Part shown: positions 16,653-27,035 of the stretch, one piece after another | Numbering within the stretch: the first letter of the stretch is position 1 | Layout of the letters: every line of letters begins with the position of its first letter | Assembly: GCA_025210485.1 (NCBI GenBank) | Contig: JAOARN010000051.1 | Span: 27,206-91,205, forward strand | Direction of reading: 5' to 3' | Origin: Marinifilaceae bacterium | Lineage (GTDB): Bacteria > Bacteroidota > Bacteroidia > Bacteroidales > Marinifilaceae | Length of the DNA stretch: 64,000 nucleotides | The notes under the pieces: generated by a model | The model's database searches: none | Seen by the model: the letters and a program-made list of their open reading frames with translations, nothing else | What the model was told of the DNA's origin: nothing | Made by a program: the position numbers and the translations under genes

Positions 16653-18368
16653 ATGGCTAATTTCTATACAGATAATGAGGATTTGAAGTTCCATCTGGAG
16701 CATCCTCTAATGAAAAAAATTGTTGACCTAAAAGAGCGTAATTTCACAGATAAAGATAAGTACGACTACGCTCCTTTAGATTTCGAAGATGCAATGGATA
16801 GCTACGACCGCACATTAGAAATTGTGGGTGAAATTTGTGGTGAAACTATTGCTCCTAATGCTGAATCTGTTGACCAAGAAGGTCCTCAAGTTGTAAATGA
16901 CAGAGTAATTTACGCTAGAGGTACTGCTGAAAATCATGAGGCATTAACTAAAGCTGGATTAATCGGTATGAGTTTACCTCGTGAATACGATGGATTAAAC
17001 TTCCCTATCGTTCCTTATGTAATGGCTGCTGAACTTGTTTCTAGAGCAGATGGTGGTTTTGCTAACATTTGGGGTCTTCAGGACTGTGCTGAAACTATTC
17101 ACGAATTTGCATCTAAAGAACAAAAGGAAAATTACCTTCCTCGTTTTGCTAAAGGTGCTACTGCTGCTATGGACTTAACTGAGCCAGATGCAGGTTCTGA
17201 CCTTCAAGCTGTTCAACTTAAGGCAACTTATAATGCTGAAGAGGATCAATGGTACCTTAACGGTGTAAAACGTTTCATTACCAATGGAGACGGTGACGTA
17301 TCTTTAGTTCTAGCTCGTTCTGAAGAAGGAACTAACGATGGTCGTGGTCTTTCTATGTTCATTTATGACAAAGCTCACTATGCTGTTAAAGTTCGTCGTA
17401 TCGAACACAAAATGGGTATTGTAGGTTCTCCTACTTGTGAACTTGTATTTACTAATGCTCCTGCTGAACTTGTTGGATCTCGTAAAATGGGTCTTATCAA
17501 GTATGTGATGTCATTAATGAATGGTGCTCGTCTAGGTGTAGGTGCTCAATCAGTTGGTATTGCAGAAGCTGCTTACCGCGAAGGGCTTATTTATGCTAAG
17601 GAACGTAAGCAATTCGGAAAAGCTATTATCGAATTCCCTGCTGTTTACGAAATGCTTACAAACATGGAAGCTAAACTTAATGCTTCTCGTTCTGTACTTT
17701 ATGAAACTTCTAGATTTGTAGATGTATACAAAGCTTACTTCCATATTTCTCAAGAAAGATCTTTAGCTAAAGAAGAAAGAGCTGAATTGAAGAAATATCA
17801 GAAATTAGCTGATGTATTTACTCCTCTATTGAAATTATTCTCTTCTGAGTTCTGTAACGAGATTGCTTACGATTCACTTCAAGTTCATGCAGGTTCTGGA
17901 TATATGAAAGATTATCCTATCGAGAGACTTGTTCGTGATGCTCGTATTACTAATATTTACGAAGGTACATCTCAATTACAAGTTGTTGCAGCTGTTCGTG
18001 GTGTTACAACTGGTCAGTATATTTCTCAAATTAAAGAATACGAAGCAACGGAAATCAATCCTCAGTACGACCACATCAGAACTAGCTTAAAGGCTATGAC
18101 TGAAAGATACGAAGAAGCTGTTGCTAGAGTTAATGAAATCAATGCTACCGAAGATAATAATGATTTCTTAGACTTCCATGCTCGTCGTCTTGTTGAAATG
18201 GCTGGTTATATTATTATCGGATACTTATTATTATTGGATTCAAATCGTAATGATAAATATCTAAACTCATGTGAGGTATTCGTTAAAATGGGTCAAGCTA
18301 AAGTTGCTGCTCATGGTGAATATATCAGAGTTTCAGAAATGAAAGATCTTGGAAAATTTAAAAAATAA
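16653..18368 (+). CDS. Acyl-CoA dehydrogenase with C-terminal extension
   Basis: The 571-residue flavoenzyme oxidises an acyl-CoA thioester and passes electrons to the adjacent ETF. It has the N-terminal helical domain, the middle beta domain (M-D-L-T-E-P-D-A-G-S-D at about 172-182) and the C-terminal domain with E-R-K-Q-F-G-K-A-I-I-E-F. The motif I-Y-E-G-T-S-Q-L-Q carries the usual catalytic Glu position. The extra roughly 130 residues at the C-terminus match the extended subfamily common in Bacteroidota. Substrate chain length is not evident. Codon use (CGT for Arg, GCT for Ala) suggests strong expression. It ends at a bidirectional terminator shared with pgi. Confidence 0.93.
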   Translation: MANFYTDNEDLKFHLEHPLMKKIVDLKERNFTDKDKYDYAPLDFEDAMDSYDRTLEIVGEICGETIAPNAESVDQEGPQVVNDRVIYARGTAENHEALTKAGLIGMSLPREYDGLNFPIVPYVMAAELVSRADGGFANIWGLQDCAETIHEFASKEQKENYLPRFAKGATAAMDLTEPDAGSDLQAVQLKATYNAEEDQWYLNGVKRFITNGDGDVSLVLARSEEGTNDGRGLSMFIYDKAHYAVKVRRIEHKMGIVGSPTCELVFTNAPAELVGSRKMGLIKYVMSLMNGARLGVGAQSVGIAEAAYREGLIYAKERKQFGKAIIEFPAVYEMLTNMEAKLNASRSVLYETSRFVDVYKAYFHISQERSLAKEERAELKKYQKLADVFTPLLKLFSSEFCNEIAYDSLQVHAGSGYMKDYPIERLVRDARITNIYEGTSQLQVVAAVRGVTTGQYISQIKEYEATEINPQYDHIRTSLKAMTERYEEAVARVNEINATEDNNDFLDFHARRLVEMAGYIIIGYLLLLDSNRNDKYLNSCEVFVKMGQAKVAAHGEYIRVSEMKDLGKFKK

Positions 18369-18388
18369 TTCCAATCACATACATATAG

Positions 18389-18421
18389 AAAAAGGCTAAC
18401 TTCGATAAAGTTAGCCTTTTT
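18389..18421. terminator. Bidirectional terminator, acyl-CoA dehydrogenase / pgi
   Basis: A perfect 14-bp stem aaaaaggctaactt (18389-18402) pairs with 18408-18421 over a 5-nt loop. It has U-tracts in both directions and sits between convergent stops. Confidence 0.92.
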
Positions 18422-18444
18422 TTATATGTGTAATATTTATAATT

Positions 18445-19731
18445 CTAAAATCCTGGTTTTTTCAACAAACTAAACATATTTCTTTTATAATCCTCGACTC
18501 CTGGTTGATCAAAAGGATTTACACCTAATATATACCCACTAAGACCGCATGAAATCATAAAGAAATATAATAATTGCCCCATATAATATTCATTTAAACA
18601 TGGCAATAAAATTTCAACAACAGGTACACCGCCACTTACATGAGCTTTTTTTGCTCCTTTTAAAGCCATTTTATTTACATAATCTATAGATTGCCCTGAC
18701 AAATAATTCAAATTATCCAGATTTTCAATATCTTTCGAAATTAAAATATCATTTTTTGGCTTCTTCACAGAAATTAATGTTTCAAATAAATGTCTTTCTC
18801 CATCTTGGATATATTGTCCCATAGAATGAAGATCTGTGGAAAAACAAAGACTAACGGGGAAAATACCTTTCCCATCTTTACCTTCACTCTCTCCAAAAAG
18901 TTGCTTCCACCACTCTGAAACGAAGTTTAGTTTGTAATTATAGTTTGCTAAAATCTCTATTTTTTTACCCTTTGAATACATCATATTGCGATAACAAACA
19001 TAAGAAAACGCAATATTATCTATAGTCTCCGAATTAAAAACTTTATCACACATTCGAATTGAGCCTTCAAGAAATTGCTTAATATCAAAACCTGCAAATG
19101 CTATTGGATACAACCCAACAGGAGTAAAGATAGAATACCTCCCTCCAATATTATCAGGAATATAGAAACTTTCATAAGATTCATTCTCTGCTAGTTGCCT
19201 CAGAGCTCCTTCAGATTTATCTGTTATTGCAATTATTCTTTCTTTTATCTCAGTTGAACTATACTTGGACTCCATCACAGATTTTAGAAATCGAAATGCT
19301 ATAGCAGGCTCTGTAGTTGTTCCTGATTTTGATATTATACAAATTCCAAACTCTCTACTTTGCAGATATTCCGCAAGATTGTGCAAATATGAAGAATTTA
19401 AATTATGACCTGCAAACAAAACAGAAGAATTAGAAAAATCATTTGATAATGCATCTATTATCGCCTTTGATCCAAGATATGATCCTCCTATTCCAATTAC
19501 TACAAGTGTATTAACTTTTTCTTTCAATCGATTAACAGAGGAAATAATTTTATCAATTTGTGTATATTCAAAATCAACATCCTGATTAACCCAACCGGTG
19601 TAGTTTGCTCCCAGAGAATTAGCTTTTCTTAAATTATCAAGACATTCAGGCATTTTTGCTAAAAGACTATTGTATAATTCCTTATCTATAAAATCATTTA
19701 TTGAGGACAAATCAAGGGAGATATCTTCCAT
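18445..19731 (-). CDS. pgi: Glucose-6-phosphate isomerase
   Basis: The 428-residue cytoplasmic enzyme interconverts glucose-6-P and fructose-6-P in glycolysis. Diagnostic segments are V-I-G-I-G-G-S-Y-L-G-S, S-K-S-G-T-T-T-E-P (sugar-phosphate binding), W-W-K-Q-L-F-G-E-S-E-G-K (catalytic Glu region) and S-M-G-Q-Y-I-Q-D-G. The length matches the short Bacillus/Thermotoga-like form, not the 550-residue proteobacterial form. The ATG at 19731 gives M-E-D-I-S-L. It is alone, convergent to the acyl-CoA dehydrogenase gene, with a 239-bp upstream gap after the response regulator gene. Confidence 0.95.
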   Translation of the reverse strand: MEDISLDLSSINDFIDKELYNSLLAKMPECLDNLRKANSLGANYTGWVNQDVDFEYTQIDKIISSVNRLKEKVNTLVVIGIGGSYLGSKAIIDALSNDFSNSSVLFAGHNLNSSYLHNLAEYLQSREFGICIISKSGTTTEPAIAFRFLKSVMESKYSSTEIKERIIAITDKSEGALRQLAENESYESFYIPDNIGGRYSIFTPVGLYPIAFAGFDIKQFLEGSIRMCDKVFNSETIDNIAFSYVCYRNMMYSKGKKIEILANYNYKLNFVSEWWKQLFGESEGKDGKGIFPVSLCFSTDLHSMGQYIQDGERHLFETLISVKKPKNDILISKDIENLDNLNYLSGQSIDYVNKMALKGAKKAHVSGGVPVVEILLPCLNEYYMGQLLYFFMISCGLSGYILGVNPFDQPGVEDYKRNMFSLLKKPGF

Positions 19732-19970
19732 TTTAGTTTTTCAAGTTATTTATTTTACCAATTTCATTCTTATTATTTTCAGTTAACATAAACACATATT
19801 AGTCAAATACTAACAACAATGTAGATCTGCTACTTTGAAAGAATAATAATCAAATATCGCATTTTTTTTTGAAAAAAAACAAAATGTTTAATTAACTAAA
19901 TAATATATTTTTAGATGTTTTGCTAAGTTAATGATACTGACAACTTGTAAAAAAAATGGAGAGTAAATAA

Positions 19971-20729
19971 TTATTCTCCATTTAACCATTTCTTAAACTC
20001 CCCACATCTTTCAGCACTGACCAATGTGTCTTTTATATCATTATATTCGGGGTATAAGTTTATCTTTATCCTAGATTTAGAATAATAAAACATCTCCTTT
20101 ATTGCTTTAAAACCTATAATAAATTTACGATTAGCTTTAAAGAACTTTTTAGGATCAAGTCTTTTCTCCAAGGCCGACAAACTTCCTTCTAATAAATATC
20201 TCTCACCATCATTTGTAAACATATACAAAGCTTTCCCTTCAGCCATAAAATATGCAACATCCTGCACTTCTACTGCCACAATTCTATCAGCTTTACTAAC
20301 CATGAATCGAGCCTTGTAATTTATTTGCTTAATAAATTGATTTAAGTCAGGATTGGAAATAGATGTCTGTTTTTCAAATTTTTCAATTGATTTTTCTAGA
20401 TCATCGATATCTATAGGTTTAAGAAGATAGTCAATACTATTTTGTTTAAAGGCTTGCAATGCAAATTGATCGTAAGCAGTGGTAAAAATAATAGGACTTT
20501 CTATATCCACCTGATCAAATATACTAAAGCTATTTCCATCACCTAGGTGGATATCCATAAAGATAAGATCGGGTTTATTGGATAGTAGAAACTTAACCGC
20601 TGAGTCAACATCTCCTATTTGAGCCATAAGCTCAAATTTATCTGGACGTAATTCTCTTAGCATATTCAACAACTCATTTCCTGCTAGAATCTCATCTTCT
20701 ACTATAAGTATTTTTATTTTCATATGCAT
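19971..20729 (-). CDS. LytTR-family response regulator without adjacent kinase
   Basis: The 252-residue protein has a receiver domain (about 3-122; acidic pair E-D near the N-terminus, phospho-acceptor Asp59 in F-M-D-I, Lys in L-L-K-P-I-D). A LytTR DNA-binding domain follows (about 145-250; F-F-K-A-N-R-K-F-I-I and the preceding L-E-G-S-L-S-A-L-E-K-R-L). It should regulate transcription on phosphorylation. The start may be 20729 (M-H-M-K) or 20723 (M-K-I-K). No histidine kinase gene is in the neighbourhood, which is unusual because these regulators normally pair with a LytS-like kinase. A terminator separates it from the SusCD set upstream. Confidence 0.93.
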   Translation of the reverse strand: MHMKIKILIVEDEILAGNELLNMLRELRPDKFELMAQIGDVDSAVKFLLSNKPDLIFMDIHLGDGNSFSIFDQVDIESPIIFTTAYDQFALQAFKQNSIDYLLKPIDIDDLEKSIEKFEKQTSISNPDLNQFIKQINYKARFMVSKADRIVAVEVQDVAYFMAEGKALYMFTNDGERYLLEGSLSALEKRLDPKKFFKANRKFIIGFKAIKEMFYYSKSRIKINLYPEYNDIKDTLVSAERCGEFKKWLNGE

Positions 20730-20770
20730 TTTTTAATTCTACATAAAACTATTATACAATTATTAAAAAA

Positions 20771-20816
20771 CAAAAAAAAGGGGAAGGGCTTATTAATAAT
20801 CTTCCCCTCCCCTTTT
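20771..20816 (-). terminator. GC-rich hairpin terminator after the SusCD lipoprotein gene
   Basis: The inverted repeat ggggaag (20780-20786) / cttcccc (20801-20807), with alternative pairing into tcccc, has A-runs on the plus strand at its left that become a U-tract in the minus-strand RNA. It ends the lipoprotein transcript and isolates the response regulator gene. Confidence 0.8.
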
Positions 20817-20852
20817 TGCTCTATTATTTATATAATTTAAAAACTCAGACTT

Positions 20853-22157
20853 TTAAAAGCTTTCGTTAATATTAAATGTTCTCGTGCCCATACCAATATC
20901 TCCAACAGAAACATCACATTTCTTACTTTGCTTGATATTAACTCTTTTATCTATTCCCTCTTCAATTAGATCAGGGTCAGAAATAAAGAATATAACATCT
21001 GAAGCATCATAAAACCATGGCTCCTCAAGTCCACCAACAGCTTCACCATTTAATATTCTAGCTTTAATCCATTTTGGATCTGCAGTAGTTCCTCCTAAAA
21101 GATCAACAGTAATTCTCCAACCTGGACCAGCCCAATTAGCCTTCATTTCAATAGGTCGAGTCTTATAACCACCTTCAATATTAGGATCTGCTATAACGTT
21201 TTCAGTATCACTAGGATCAAGTGCATTACCATAAATTTCCATTTTTATTACTGCATAATTTATAGGACCTTGATATTTTCCTGTTTTAGTTGACATTTCA
21301 ATCCACTTTTGATTTTCGTAATCATAAGTCAACACTACCTCGTAATTTGCTTCTTCCGATTTTGTTAAAGAATATCCACCAAAAAATAAATCAATATCAC
21401 CTTCTTCATTTGCATCTGCAGTAGGCTTCCCGCTTAACAAATTGATTGCTAAAACATCGCTCAAAGCAAATAAACTTCCATCATTAATCGAATATTTATA
21501 CTCACCTACAGAAACAGGTACAGTATCTCTTAACATTTTAACGTTTCTTGTATCAGAAAGTACTTTGAAATCTTCATCTGTTCCTTTGTATATATCATCT
21601 GCAATACCAGCTCCCACTGGGTATACTCTATCTACCTTAAAAGCATACAACTTGCTCTCATCCATATTAAGAATTACAGCATACATACCTTTTGTAGTAA
21701 TCTTAATAGGATCAGTGCCCTCTTTTACGCTAGCAACAAGAACAGAATCAGAGGTAATTTGACCATCTTTAGTGCTTATTTCAGATGCTTTTGAGTATTT
21801 CTTATCACCATCAATTCCATAAACAGTTGTAGCTTTTTTGTCCTTAACTACAGCAAAATTAAAACTTGCTTCTTCATCACAATTAACTAAAGCAATTTTA
21901 ATATTTTCATTTGCATCAATAGCATCTCCAGTAGTTGGATTTATAAGACTTGCATTAGTCATAAGTCCCAAAGGATCTCCAGCTTCAACAGCAGAACAAC
22001 CTGCTCCATAAACAAAAAATCCGTCTACAAATTGGCGTGATTCTGGCAATGGGATATAATCATTGTCATCATCATCACAAGATACAACAGTTCCAGCAAC
22101 AAAAGCTAATAATAACAATTGTGCTATATACCATTTTATATTATATAGTTTTTTCAT
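20853..22157 (-). CDS. SusCD-associated outer-membrane lipoprotein, SusE/SusF-like position
   Basis: The 434-residue protein has a lipoprotein signal (hydrophobic to about residue 26, then V-V-S-C-D-D-D-D), an acidic linker and a body rich in beta-strand patterns. I do not recognise a named domain. Its place, 10 bp after SusD and last in the operon, and the lack of a catalytic motif suggest a surface binding protein for the substrate imported by SusC/SusD, comparable in role to SusE/F. The ending motif includes C-D-V-S-V-G-D-I-G. Function is inferred from context. Confidence 0.7.
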   Translation of the reverse strand: MKKLYNIKWYIAQLLLLAFVAGTVVSCDDDDNDYIPLPESRQFVDGFFVYGAGCSAVEAGDPLGLMTNASLINPTTGDAIDANENIKIALVNCDEEASFNFAVVKDKKATTVYGIDGDKKYSKASEISTKDGQITSDSVLVASVKEGTDPIKITTKGMYAVILNMDESKLYAFKVDRVYPVGAGIADDIYKGTDEDFKVLSDTRNVKMLRDTVPVSVGEYKYSINDGSLFALSDVLAINLLSGKPTADANEEGDIDLFFGGYSLTKSEEANYEVVLTYDYENQKWIEMSTKTGKYQGPINYAVIKMEIYGNALDPSDTENVIADPNIEGGYKTRPIEMKANWAGPGWRITVDLLGGTTADPKWIKARILNGEAVGGLEEPWFYDASDVIFFISDPDLIEEGIDKRVNIKQSKKCDVSVGDIGMGTRTFNINESF

Positions 22158-22167
22158 AGTATTTATT

Positions 22168-23541
22168 TTAATCTAATAATTTAGGATTAGCTTTTATAGC
22201 TGATTGAGGGTATCTTAATGTATATCTAGCATCATTTGCTTTAAGCACATAATCAGTACCATCTAAACTGTGAGTTATTTCCTTCTGATTAGTTCGTCTA
22301 AGGTCAAACCATCTGTGATCCTCAAAAGCAAATTCTCTAGCTTTTTCTGCTAAAATATAGTTCATCATAACAGTTCTGTCGGTTATACCATCAAGAATTG
22401 CAGCCTCTGCAGTGTACAAATCAGCAGCTAATCTTTTTTCTAGTAATTTTTTTAATATATCACCAGCATTTTTAACAGTACCTAATTTAGCTTCATATTC
22501 AGCCATAATGAAAAGAATTTCAGAATATCTAAAACTACATCTATTTGCATTATCAGAATATTTTTTAATCTTAACTGGCTTAACAATCTGAGTTATTGTA
22601 CCTCCGGCACCATCATCAACATCTTCAGTTGTAAAATCGAACAATTCAGCTCTTCTATTATCTTTCTCATTATAAAGTCCAAAGATGAAATCAGAAGCAT
22701 ACACTTCTTCATTTCTGAATCTAAAGAAATGTTCAATAGCAAGAATATTTTCTTTAGAATTATAGTTATAAGCCAATGGGTGATCAGCAACTAAATAATC
22801 TTCAATCAATTCAGAAAAATCAACATCAGCCTTTACAAGTTTCGCATAATCATTTGCTTTTTCTAAATCATTCTTGAAAAGATAGAAACGAGCAAAGAAT
22901 GAGTTTAAAGCTTTTTTTGAAAACTTGAACTTATCACTTGTTTCATATACTTCTACATTAATTAACTCTTCAGCCTTTTTCAAATCTTCTTCAATGAAAT
23001 TATACATTGTTTCAACAGTTGTTTTTGGGAACAATTGTTCAACATCAATTTTTGTATACATTGGAGGAGCTTGATCACTAGCAGCGGTAGAGGCATTATA
23101 AGGCTTAGCATACATATTCAATAATTTATAATGCATATAAGCTCTCATAGCAAAAGCTTCACCCATAAGTTGTTTTTCCTCATCCAAGTTTTCATTATAT
23201 GAAAATTCGTTGATTATCTGGTTTGTTAAAGCTATATTTCTGTATACACTTTCATAAACATATTCAGAAGTAACCTGACTTTGAGCGTCGTCTTTCCAAG
23301 CATAAATATCTTCAATATATTGCTTATTAGCATCACTTTCGTTAAGTAATACTTCATCAGTTCGAAGAGCCAAATTAGAATTTCCTGTATTAACAGCATT
23401 GTAATATGCACTTGCTAATACACGCGAATAATCTTCATATGTAGTTGGAACGACTTCTCCTTTGGGAGTAATGTCAAGGAAATCGTCACATGAAGTAAAC
23501 ACTCCCATTAATAATATTATACTATATATAATGTTTTTCAT
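22168..23541 (-). CDS. SusD/RagB-family outer-membrane lipoprotein
   Basis: The 457-residue protein has a lipobox (V-F-T-S-C-D-D-F-L-D), TPR-like helices and the C-terminal motif E-D-H-R-W-F-D-L-R-R. It is the lid component for the SusC gene 11 bp upstream. It differs clearly from the SusD at 7014-8411 over most of its length, so the two systems likely bind different ligands. Confidence 0.93.
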   Translation of the reverse strand: MKNIIYSIILLMGVFTSCDDFLDITPKGEVVPTTYEDYSRVLASAYYNAVNTGNSNLALRTDEVLLNESDANKQYIEDIYAWKDDAQSQVTSEYVYESVYRNIALTNQIINEFSYNENLDEEKQLMGEAFAMRAYMHYKLLNMYAKPYNASTAASDQAPPMYTKIDVEQLFPKTTVETMYNFIEEDLKKAEELINVEVYETSDKFKFSKKALNSFFARFYLFKNDLEKANDYAKLVKADVDFSELIEDYLVADHPLAYNYNSKENILAIEHFFRFRNEEVYASDFIFGLYNEKDNRRAELFDFTTEDVDDGAGGTITQIVKPVKIKKYSDNANRCSFRYSEILFIMAEYEAKLGTVKNAGDILKKLLEKRLAADLYTAEAAILDGITDRTVMMNYILAEKAREFAFEDHRWFDLRRTNQKEITHSLDGTDYVLKANDARYTLRYPQSAIKANPKLLD

Positions 23542-23552
23542 AACTTACTAGT

Positions 23553-26500
23553 TTAAAATCCAAGATTAACACCTAAAGAGAACGATTTTGGGATAGGTTG
23601 AGCATATCTGTTACCATAAGTTTCAGGATCAAAATATCCATCATAGTTAGATGAGATAACAAACATATTTCTTGCTTCAAGAGTCACTTTCATTCTGTCA
23701 ATACCAAGTCTTTTGGTAATTGATTTTGGCATATTATAACCAAATCTAATATTAGAAATTCGGATGTAATTCATTTCTTTCACCCAAATATCCCAATATC
23801 TCATTGGGTCAATACCAGCAACTCCAAGATTATACATATTATAGTTAGAAGTTTCTACATTGTCATTAGAATTAGACATTAATATTCTAGGTAATCTTGC
23901 AGATGTGTTTGACTTAGACCATCTATTTAGAATATCACTGTTATAGTTTTGACCTTTATAGAACTCTGTAATTGTATAATCAGGACTTTCAATTGCTTTC
24001 TGACCAATTGTAAAGTTTGCAGAAATACTTAATTCGTAGTTTTTGTATTTAAACTTATTTACAATACCTCCGTTGAAATCAGGATCAGTAGTACCTCCAT
24101 AAGTTAACATATCTCTCATTTGTTCAACTGTTACATCATTCCCGTTTGGTTTTAGGAAATCTAAACCTGAAACAACCTCACCTTTATTGTTATAATATTG
24201 CATATAACCATTAGCATCGTATCCAGCAGTTTTCAAAACGAAGAATGAATTTACAGAATGACCAACTTTTGATGGGAAAACAGAATCGTCTCTTTGATTT
24301 TGTTTTTCAACTTCATTAGTATTCTTCGATAAATTGAAACTAGTAGTCCATTTAAAATCTTTTTTATCGATATTAAGACTTGACAATGAAAGTTCGAAAC
24401 CTTTATTACTCATCTCAGCCCAGTTAGCAGAAGTAAAACCTTCTCCATTTTCTAATGGAATTTGTCTTAATTCGATCAAATCCGTACCATAACGATAGTA
24501 ATAATCCATACTAGCTCTTAATCTGTTATTTAAAACAGCAAAATCAAGACCAAAGTTATATGTTTTCGTTTTCTCCCAAGAAAGATTTGGATTAGGAAGC
24601 GAAGTCATATTTATAATTGGGTATCTTCCAGAAAGTATATTTACATATTTGTATTCACCAACAAAAACTGGTTTTGTAGATTTATCAACATTCCCTTGGA
24701 ATCCAAAAGATGCACGTAATTTAACATCTCTTACAAAAGGATTATCTCTCAAGAAATCCTCTTGTGACACTCTCCAAGTACCACTAATAGACCATATAGG
24801 GGTAAATTTATCACGAGCATCAACACCGAATAAATTTGAACCATCGTATCTCAAACTAGCAAATAAAGTATACTTTGAATTGTAAGTATATGAAGCGGTT
24901 GAAAAGTATGAAACATAGGCATTTTCAGAAAAAGTCTTTGCAGATGGTTTAAAAGTACTAGAAGGAGCTTTTCCAGAAGGCATTACAACAGGTAATGATT
25001 CTAAAGTTTGGAAGTTATAACCATACTGCTTGTTCTGATTACTTTCAGAAGTATTCTTTCTAATTTCACTACCCACCATTACAGATAAATCATGAATATC
25101 GTTGAATGTTTTGTTGAAATGCAACATATTCTTGATATTATATTGATAGAAATCAGTGTGAATTTCTTCATGATATCCACCTTCAGGAAGGAAAAAGAAG
25201 AAATATCCATCCTCATCTTCACTACGCTTGTGTTTGTTCCACCAACCATGCTTACCGTTATTGAAATCATCTTCGTATTGAGCAATACTTGTTTCTGATT
25301 TCAGATATGCATCTCTCATGAAATAAGAATCTTCCTTAGCCTCTTTAGTGGTTACAGTTCTTTCTTTCTGAATACCAACTTGAGATGTAAGTTTTAAATT
25401 ATCTGTGAATTTATAGTCTAAATCAAAGATTGCATTAACATTCAAAGCATCTAATTCATGAGAAGTGTTATTTCTCTCTTCCAAAATATTATAATCAACG
25501 ATTCTATTACCTTGACTAGTTTTAATATTTTGATCGTAAATATACTCTCCTTTTGAATCTGTTAATTTTTGATATGGATTAACAGTTCTAGCATATTGCG
25601 TTGGATTGGTATACGAACCAGCTTGAGTTAAATAAGAATCAGTTGTTCTATTATTAATAAAAGTAGAAACACCGATATTTAATTTATCTGTAAGTTTAAA
25701 CAAACCTTTCATAGTAAGGTTGACTCTTTCAAGTCCTGTTTTCTTAACAGTTCCTTCTTCCTTGTGATATCCACCAGAAACATAATATGTAGCATCATCA
25801 TTACCACCCGAAAGAGATAATGAATAATCTTGGTTACGGGCTACCTGAAATAATTCTTTTTCCCAGTCTGTATTTGTATTCCTTAAATCATTTAATGATT
25901 TTCTAGTCTCATCCAAAAGTTTAGATTCACCAAAGGCTCTATAAACTTCAGTTTCAGAATTTTTACTTAACAATGTTGCAACACTACCTCTATTTGCATA
26001 GTAATTGTAACCAGGGTTGTTTAAAATATCTAATTCTAACTGTACTTTTTCATTAGCGTTTAAAAGATTTAATTTGTCATAATTAGGTCTTAAGCTAATA
26101 GTATTATTAGCAGAAAAAGATACTTTCATTTTACCTTTCTTACCACGTTTAGTAGTAACAACGATAACACCATTGGCAGCACGAGCACCGTAAATAGATG
26201 TAGCAGCAGCATCTTTTAATACTGTAATACCTGCAATATCCTGTGGGTTTAAACCTCCAATTGAAGTATTTGAAAGATCATCAACATCAACGTTATCATC
26301 GTCGAAATCAGGAAGATCTGGAGCATCAATTGGTACACCATCCACTACCCATAAAGGCGATGTATTACCACTAAATGATGAAACACCACGAATAGTAATT
26401 TTTGCACTTGAACCTGGAGCACCAGTTGCAACAGTTGTTTGCACACCAGCAAGTTTACCTTCAAGCATATTTTCAATACTTGCGACACCTGCTTGCTCTA

Positions 26501-26915
26501 TTTCATCTAATTTTACAGTTGTAACAGAACCAGTATACTTGTTTTTTGTTATTTTTCCATAACCCGTTACAACTACCTCTTCGATTTGTTCTGCATCTTC
26601 TGCAAGTTTAACTTTAACCTCAGTTTTCCCTTGAATATCTACCTCTTGAGTTTTATATCCAATAAATGAAATAGTAATTTTCTTTGCAGATTTAGGAACC
26701 TTAATAGAAAAAATTCCATCGATATTCGTAATTCCCGCAAATTGTTTTCCTTCTGCTTTCAATCGAGCCAACTCATCTTTAGGCACATAAACAGAAGCAC
26801 CAATCAAAACCTCGCCATCCTTGGCAGAAGTAACTGTCCCTTTAATTTGTTTCATATCCTGAGCCCAAAGCATACATGGGAACAAGATTAGAAACCAGGC
26901 TAGTAATTTCTTCAT
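23553..26915 (-). CDS. SusC/RagA-family TonB-dependent transporter, no STN domain
   Basis: The 1120-residue protein has a signal peptide (about 1-18), a carboxypeptidase-like regulatory domain (about 20-105), a plug (about 118-240, with K-D-A-A-A-T-S-I-Y-G) and a large barrel ending in L-G-V-N-L-G-F. Unlike the transporter at 8426-12046 it lacks an STN domain, and no sigma/FecR pair is adjacent. It should therefore import but not signal. It heads the SusC-SusD-lipoprotein set; a metalloprotease gene lies 165 bp upstream in the same direction. Confidence 0.95.
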   Translation of the reverse strand: MKKLLAWFLILFPCMLWAQDMKQIKGTVTSAKDGEVLIGASVYVPKDELARLKAEGKQFAGITNIDGIFSIKVPKSAKKITISFIGYKTQEVDIQGKTEVKVKLAEDAEQIEEVVVTGYGKITKNKYTGSVTTVKLDEIEQAGVASIENMLEGKLAGVQTTVATGAPGSSAKITIRGVSSFSGNTSPLWVVDGVPIDAPDLPDFDDDNVDVDDLSNTSIGGLNPQDIAGITVLKDAAATSIYGARAANGVIVVTTKRGKKGKMKVSFSANNTISLRPNYDKLNLLNANEKVQLELDILNNPGYNYYANRGSVATLLSKNSETEVYRAFGESKLLDETRKSLNDLRNTNTDWEKELFQVARNQDYSLSLSGGNDDATYYVSGGYHKEEGTVKKTGLERVNLTMKGLFKLTDKLNIGVSTFINNRTTDSYLTQAGSYTNPTQYARTVNPYQKLTDSKGEYIYDQNIKTSQGNRIVDYNILEERNNTSHELDALNVNAIFDLDYKFTDNLKLTSQVGIQKERTVTTKEAKEDSYFMRDAYLKSETSIAQYEDDFNNGKHGWWNKHKRSEDEDGYFFFFLPEGGYHEEIHTDFYQYNIKNMLHFNKTFNDIHDLSVMVGSEIRKNTSESNQNKQYGYNFQTLESLPVVMPSGKAPSSTFKPSAKTFSENAYVSYFSTASYTYNSKYTLFASLRYDGSNLFGVDARDKFTPIWSISGTWRVSQEDFLRDNPFVRDVKLRASFGFQGNVDKSTKPVFVGEYKYVNILSGRYPIINMTSLPNPNLSWEKTKTYNFGLDFAVLNNRLRASMDYYYRYGTDLIELRQIPLENGEGFTSANWAEMSNKGFELSLSSLNIDKKDFKWTTSFNLSKNTNEVEKQNQRDDSVFPSKVGHSVNSFFVLKTAGYDANGYMQYYNNKGEVVSGLDFLKPNGNDVTVEQMRDMLTYGGTTDPDFNGGIVNKFKYKNYELSISANFTIGQKAIESPDYTITEFYKGQNYNSDILNRWSKSNTSARLPRILMSNSNDNVETSNYNMYNLGVAGIDPMRYWDIWVKEMNYIRISNIRFGYNMPKSITKRLGIDRMKVTLEARNMFVISSNYDGYFDPETYGNRYAQPIPKSFSLGVNLGF

Positions 26916-27035
26916 AAGTTTTCAGTTTTAAATTATAGATTATATTTTATTTTCTCTTTTATCAAGTAATGACTATAAAATCTTAGTTTTTATTAAAGAT
27001 TTCATACTTTTCTAAAAGATTGGTTATACAAGAAT

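Noticed and set aside
24649..25298. Plus-strand ORFs inside SusC
   Set aside because: They are antisense to the transporter and lack any coding features.
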